NCBI GenBank assembly: GCA_910587775.1
Contig: CAJUNF010000038.1
Location: forward strand, 1 to 11,890
From: an uncultured Bacilli bacterium
Lineage (GTDB): Bacteria; Bacillota_I; Bacilli_A; RF39; UBA660
DNA: 11,890 nt
Direction of reading: 5' to 3'
In this document: in pieces, positions 10,242-11,890 of the stretch
Layout: each line of letters opens with the position of its first letter
How positions within the stretch are numbered: the first letter of the stretch is position 1
Notes under the pieces: generated by a model
Seen by the model: only the letters and a program-made list of their open reading frames with translations
Database searches by the model: none
Told to the model about the DNA's origin: nothing
Program-made: the position numbers and the translations under genes

Positions 10242-11427
10242 TAGAACGATAAACTTTATGAGACTCTAAATTAATTCCTTTTAAAGATGCTAATTCTGTT
10301 ACACTAACTACTTGAAATCCTTTTATGTATAGTTCTGGTAATATTTTTTCAACTGCCTGAATTGTTGAATCATATAAATCATGCATTAGAATGATGTCAC
10401 CATCTTCTACATGATCTATAACTGCTTTATAGACATGATTCTCGTCTCGATATCTCCAGTCTTCTGTATCTAAATTCCAATTGATAAAGGAATAATTTAA
10501 ATTCTCTTTCATCGTATTATTAACACTTCCGTATGGAGCTCTTAAAAGATTCAAATCCTTACCTGTAATTGACTTATAAATTTCATTGGTCTTTTTTTCT
10601 TCTTCTAGTAATTCTTCTTTTTTTAGTCTTGTTAAATTTACATGATTGTAAGAATGACTTCCTATTTCATTTCCTGCTTTTAATACTTCTTCTAATACAT
10701 TTGGAGCATTGGCCATGCGATTTCCTACCATAAAAAATGTTGCATGCATCTTATTATTTTTTAAAATTTCTACTAGTTTTAATGTTTTTTCATTATTAGG
10801 ACCATCATCAAAAGTTAATGCAACTGTCTTTTTTTTAGGATCGTAATGCATTCCATTTTCGTTTTCATATTCTTCTTTTAAATTGACTTTGAAATTTAAA
10901 TCATTTTTGATTTCATGATAATCTACGTTTAAAAATAATTCTTCATTAGGTGTTGGAGATATAGTAAAATCATAAAAATAAATAGTCAGTTCTGTTTCTT
11001 TTAAAATATAAGTGATTTTTCCATTTCCATAATTTAAAACATCTGCAATAAATTTAGGATACTTTAAGCTAATTAATTCTTTTATTTTATTTTTAAAATC
11101 ATTTTGCCTCTCTTCTTTTACTATATCCTCAATTCCAAGTAATTCTCCGTTTTTAACGTCAATTAAAAACGATTGATAAGAGCCATCTGAGTTTTCAAAA
11201 ATTGCTTGAATATATTTTTCTTCAATTATTGTTTTTTCTTTAAAAACTCTAGATGTTTCTTCTTCTACTAAGGAAATTAGCTTTTTATCAGCTTTTTCAT
11301 AATTTACATAAACGCCAAGGTATTTTTTATTTTCAAAAGTAAAAAACATAGTAATTAGTAAAAAAACTGCAAATATAATCATGAAGATTTGCTTTCTTTT
11401 TCGTATGTATGAGCAGATGTTTTTCAT
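10234..11427 (-). CDS. Membrane-anchored polysaccharide deacetylase (NodB domain, PdaC-like architecture)
   Basis: This 397-aa extracellular enzyme would remove N-acetyl groups from cell-wall glycan. A basic N-terminus and signal anchor (about 11-31) come first. An extracellular region (about 36-185) with a YQSFLIDVKNGELLGIEDIV stretch follows and resembles DUF3298/DUF4163-type domains, as in Bacillus PdaC. The NodB domain (about 198-397) shows TFDDGP (205-210, catalytic Asp and metal ligand), HSYNH (258-262, metal His pair), RAPYG (296-300), DTEDW (320-324) and LMHD (347-350). All catalytic motifs are present, so it should be active on peptidoglycan or a related glycan. The start at 11427 follows AGGTGAG by three bases. 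A TATACT -10-like box is at 11450-11445. It implies a cell-walled host. Confidence 0.92.
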   Translation of the reverse strand: MKNICSYIRKRKQIFMIIFAVFLLITMFFTFENKKYLGVYVNYEKADKKLISLVEEETSRVFKEKTIIEEKYIQAIFENSDGSYQSFLIDVKNGELLGIEDIVKEERQNDFKNKIKELISLKYPKFIADVLNYGNGKITYILKETELTIYFYDFTISPTPNEELFLNVDYHEIKNDLNFKVNLKEEYENENGMHYDPKKKTVALTFDDGPNNEKTLKLVEILKNNKMHATFFMVGNRMANAPNVLEEVLKAGNEIGSHSYNHVNLTRLKKEELLEEEKKTNEIYKSITGKDLNLLRAPYGSVNNTMKENLNYSFINWNLDTEDWRYRDENHVYKAVIDHVEDGDIILMHDLYDSTIQAVEKILPELYIKGFQVVSVTELASLKGINLESHKVYRSIK

Positions 11428-11581
11428 ATTCTCACCTACTATCTAGTATACCAAATTTTAAAAGAAAAATGAGAAGTCTTCCATATTTTTATCAAAAGTG
11501 TAAAGAATAGATTTTCATTTTATTACTTACCTATTCATTTTTGTTTATGTGTTTATCTTAAAAAAGAAAGGAACTTAATTT

Positions 11582-11635
11582 CTATGAAATTTTTACTTTT
11601 TATCATTTGATTTATTTGTATTTATTATTTCATAG
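11582..11635. repeat. Inverted repeat spanning the stop of surface-protein cassette 2
   Basis: CTATGAAAT (11582-11590) and ATTTCATAG (11627-11635) are 9-bp arms with a 36-nt AT-rich loop. Both arms changed together relative to cassette 1 (TTAA/TTAA there, AAAT/ATTT here). Similar flank sequence, AAAGAAAGGAA and then TTAA, precedes the first arm in both copies. Confidence 0.7.
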
Positions 11636-11766
11636 TAAAGACGCGCGAAAACTAACGGTCGTATACATAGGACCATTCGTAGCATCGAACATAAACACTC
11701 CAGCACCACTACCTTGCGGAAAATAATTACCGCGAATGAACCAAGGGTTATCAGAATAGACAAACC
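11630..11766 (-). pseudogene. C-terminal fragment of a repeat-type surface protein (cassette 2)
   Basis: The frame reads NPWFIRGNYFPQGSGAGVFM, then FDATNG, and ends SFRASLL-stop (TGA 11632-11630). An in-frame stop lies about 12 bases before the homologous block, with only a TTG between, so no full gene exists here. It aligns gap-free with cassette 1 over 136 bases but is clearly diverged. Conserved core positions (NPWFIRG, GAGVF, TNG, SFR) with variable residues between suggest it was under protein-level selection until recently, or is exchanged with an expressed copy. Confidence 0.65.
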
Positions 11767-11812
11767 AAGCCAATTAAATTAAATCCCCTACTATTTTAGT
11801 ATACGATATTTA

Positions 11813-11839
11813 TAAAAAAAGATCCACATGGGATCTTTT
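11813..11839. terminator. Bidirectional intrinsic terminator
   Basis: AAAAGATCC (11817-11825) and GGATCTTTT (11831-11839) form a perfect 9-bp stem with an ACATG loop. On the minus strand it is followed by seven T in all, so it probably ends a minus-strand gene lying to the right of the window. Confidence 0.8.
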
Positions 11840-11851
11840 CAGAGTGTAGAC

Positions 11852-11879
11852 AAACCCATAGATTTTTTCTATGGGTTTT
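11852..11879 (+). terminator. Hairpin, probable terminator
   Basis: AAACCCATAGA (11852-11862) and TCTATGGGTTT (11868-11878) form an 11-bp perfect stem with a T5 loop. A short T-run follows on the plus strand (11876-11879). The gene it serves is not in the window. Confidence 0.6.
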
Positions 11880-11890
11880 CTATTAATTAA

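Overview
The window is strongly AT-rich. It uses TGA as a stop and TGG for Trp, carries two bacterial tRNA genes with encoded CCA ends, and encodes a cell-wall polysaccharide deacetylase. This suggests a low-GC, cell-walled Firmicute (Bacilli or a Mollicutes-related gut lineage) with the standard genetic code. The assignment is inferred from composition and gene style, not from a search.

Layout. Positions 1-276 are host chromosome: the 5' part of a minus-strand gene, a tiny overlapping upstream ORF, and a tRNA terminator. Positions 277-8837 are an integrated filamentous phage (inovirus-like) of about 8.5 kb. It is bounded by a 21-bp perfect direct repeat (277-297 and 8817-8837) that matches the 3' end of a tRNA-Lys gene, which remains intact at the right junction. 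Positions 8838-11890 are host again: tRNA-Lys(CTT), a small membrane protein, tRNA-Ser(GCT), a three-TM protein, a polysaccharide deacetylase, and two diverged C-terminal fragments of a repeat-type surface protein.

The provirus. The structural genes lie on the minus strand in an order that parallels Ff phages: a small Cys-cluster protein, a putative ssDNA-binding protein, a 62-aa coat-like protein, a large secreted pIII-like protein with an Asn/Gly linker and C-terminal anchor, two tiny hydrophobic proteins, a one-TM basic protein, a second secreted and anchored protein, and a Zot/pI-type assembly ATPase. A hairpin-rich region with iterons follows, then a 66-aa protein and a rolling-circle initiator with an HUH motif (Rep_2 type). 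A tyrosine integrase is read divergently from a near-consensus promoter and ends one base before the tRNA. Between attL and rep are three small plus-strand accessory ORFs.

How it works together (inference). The integrase recombines a circular form into tRNA-Lys. Rep nicks at an origin near 2274-2315. The SSB coats the strand, and Zot and the membrane proteins extrude it. The GC-rich hairpin in the 3' end of zot is a good packaging-signal candidate. The most notable points are the M13-like hairpin array next to a Rep_2-type origin, the in-frame repeat at the two ends of the integrase, and the two host cassettes with covarying hairpins.
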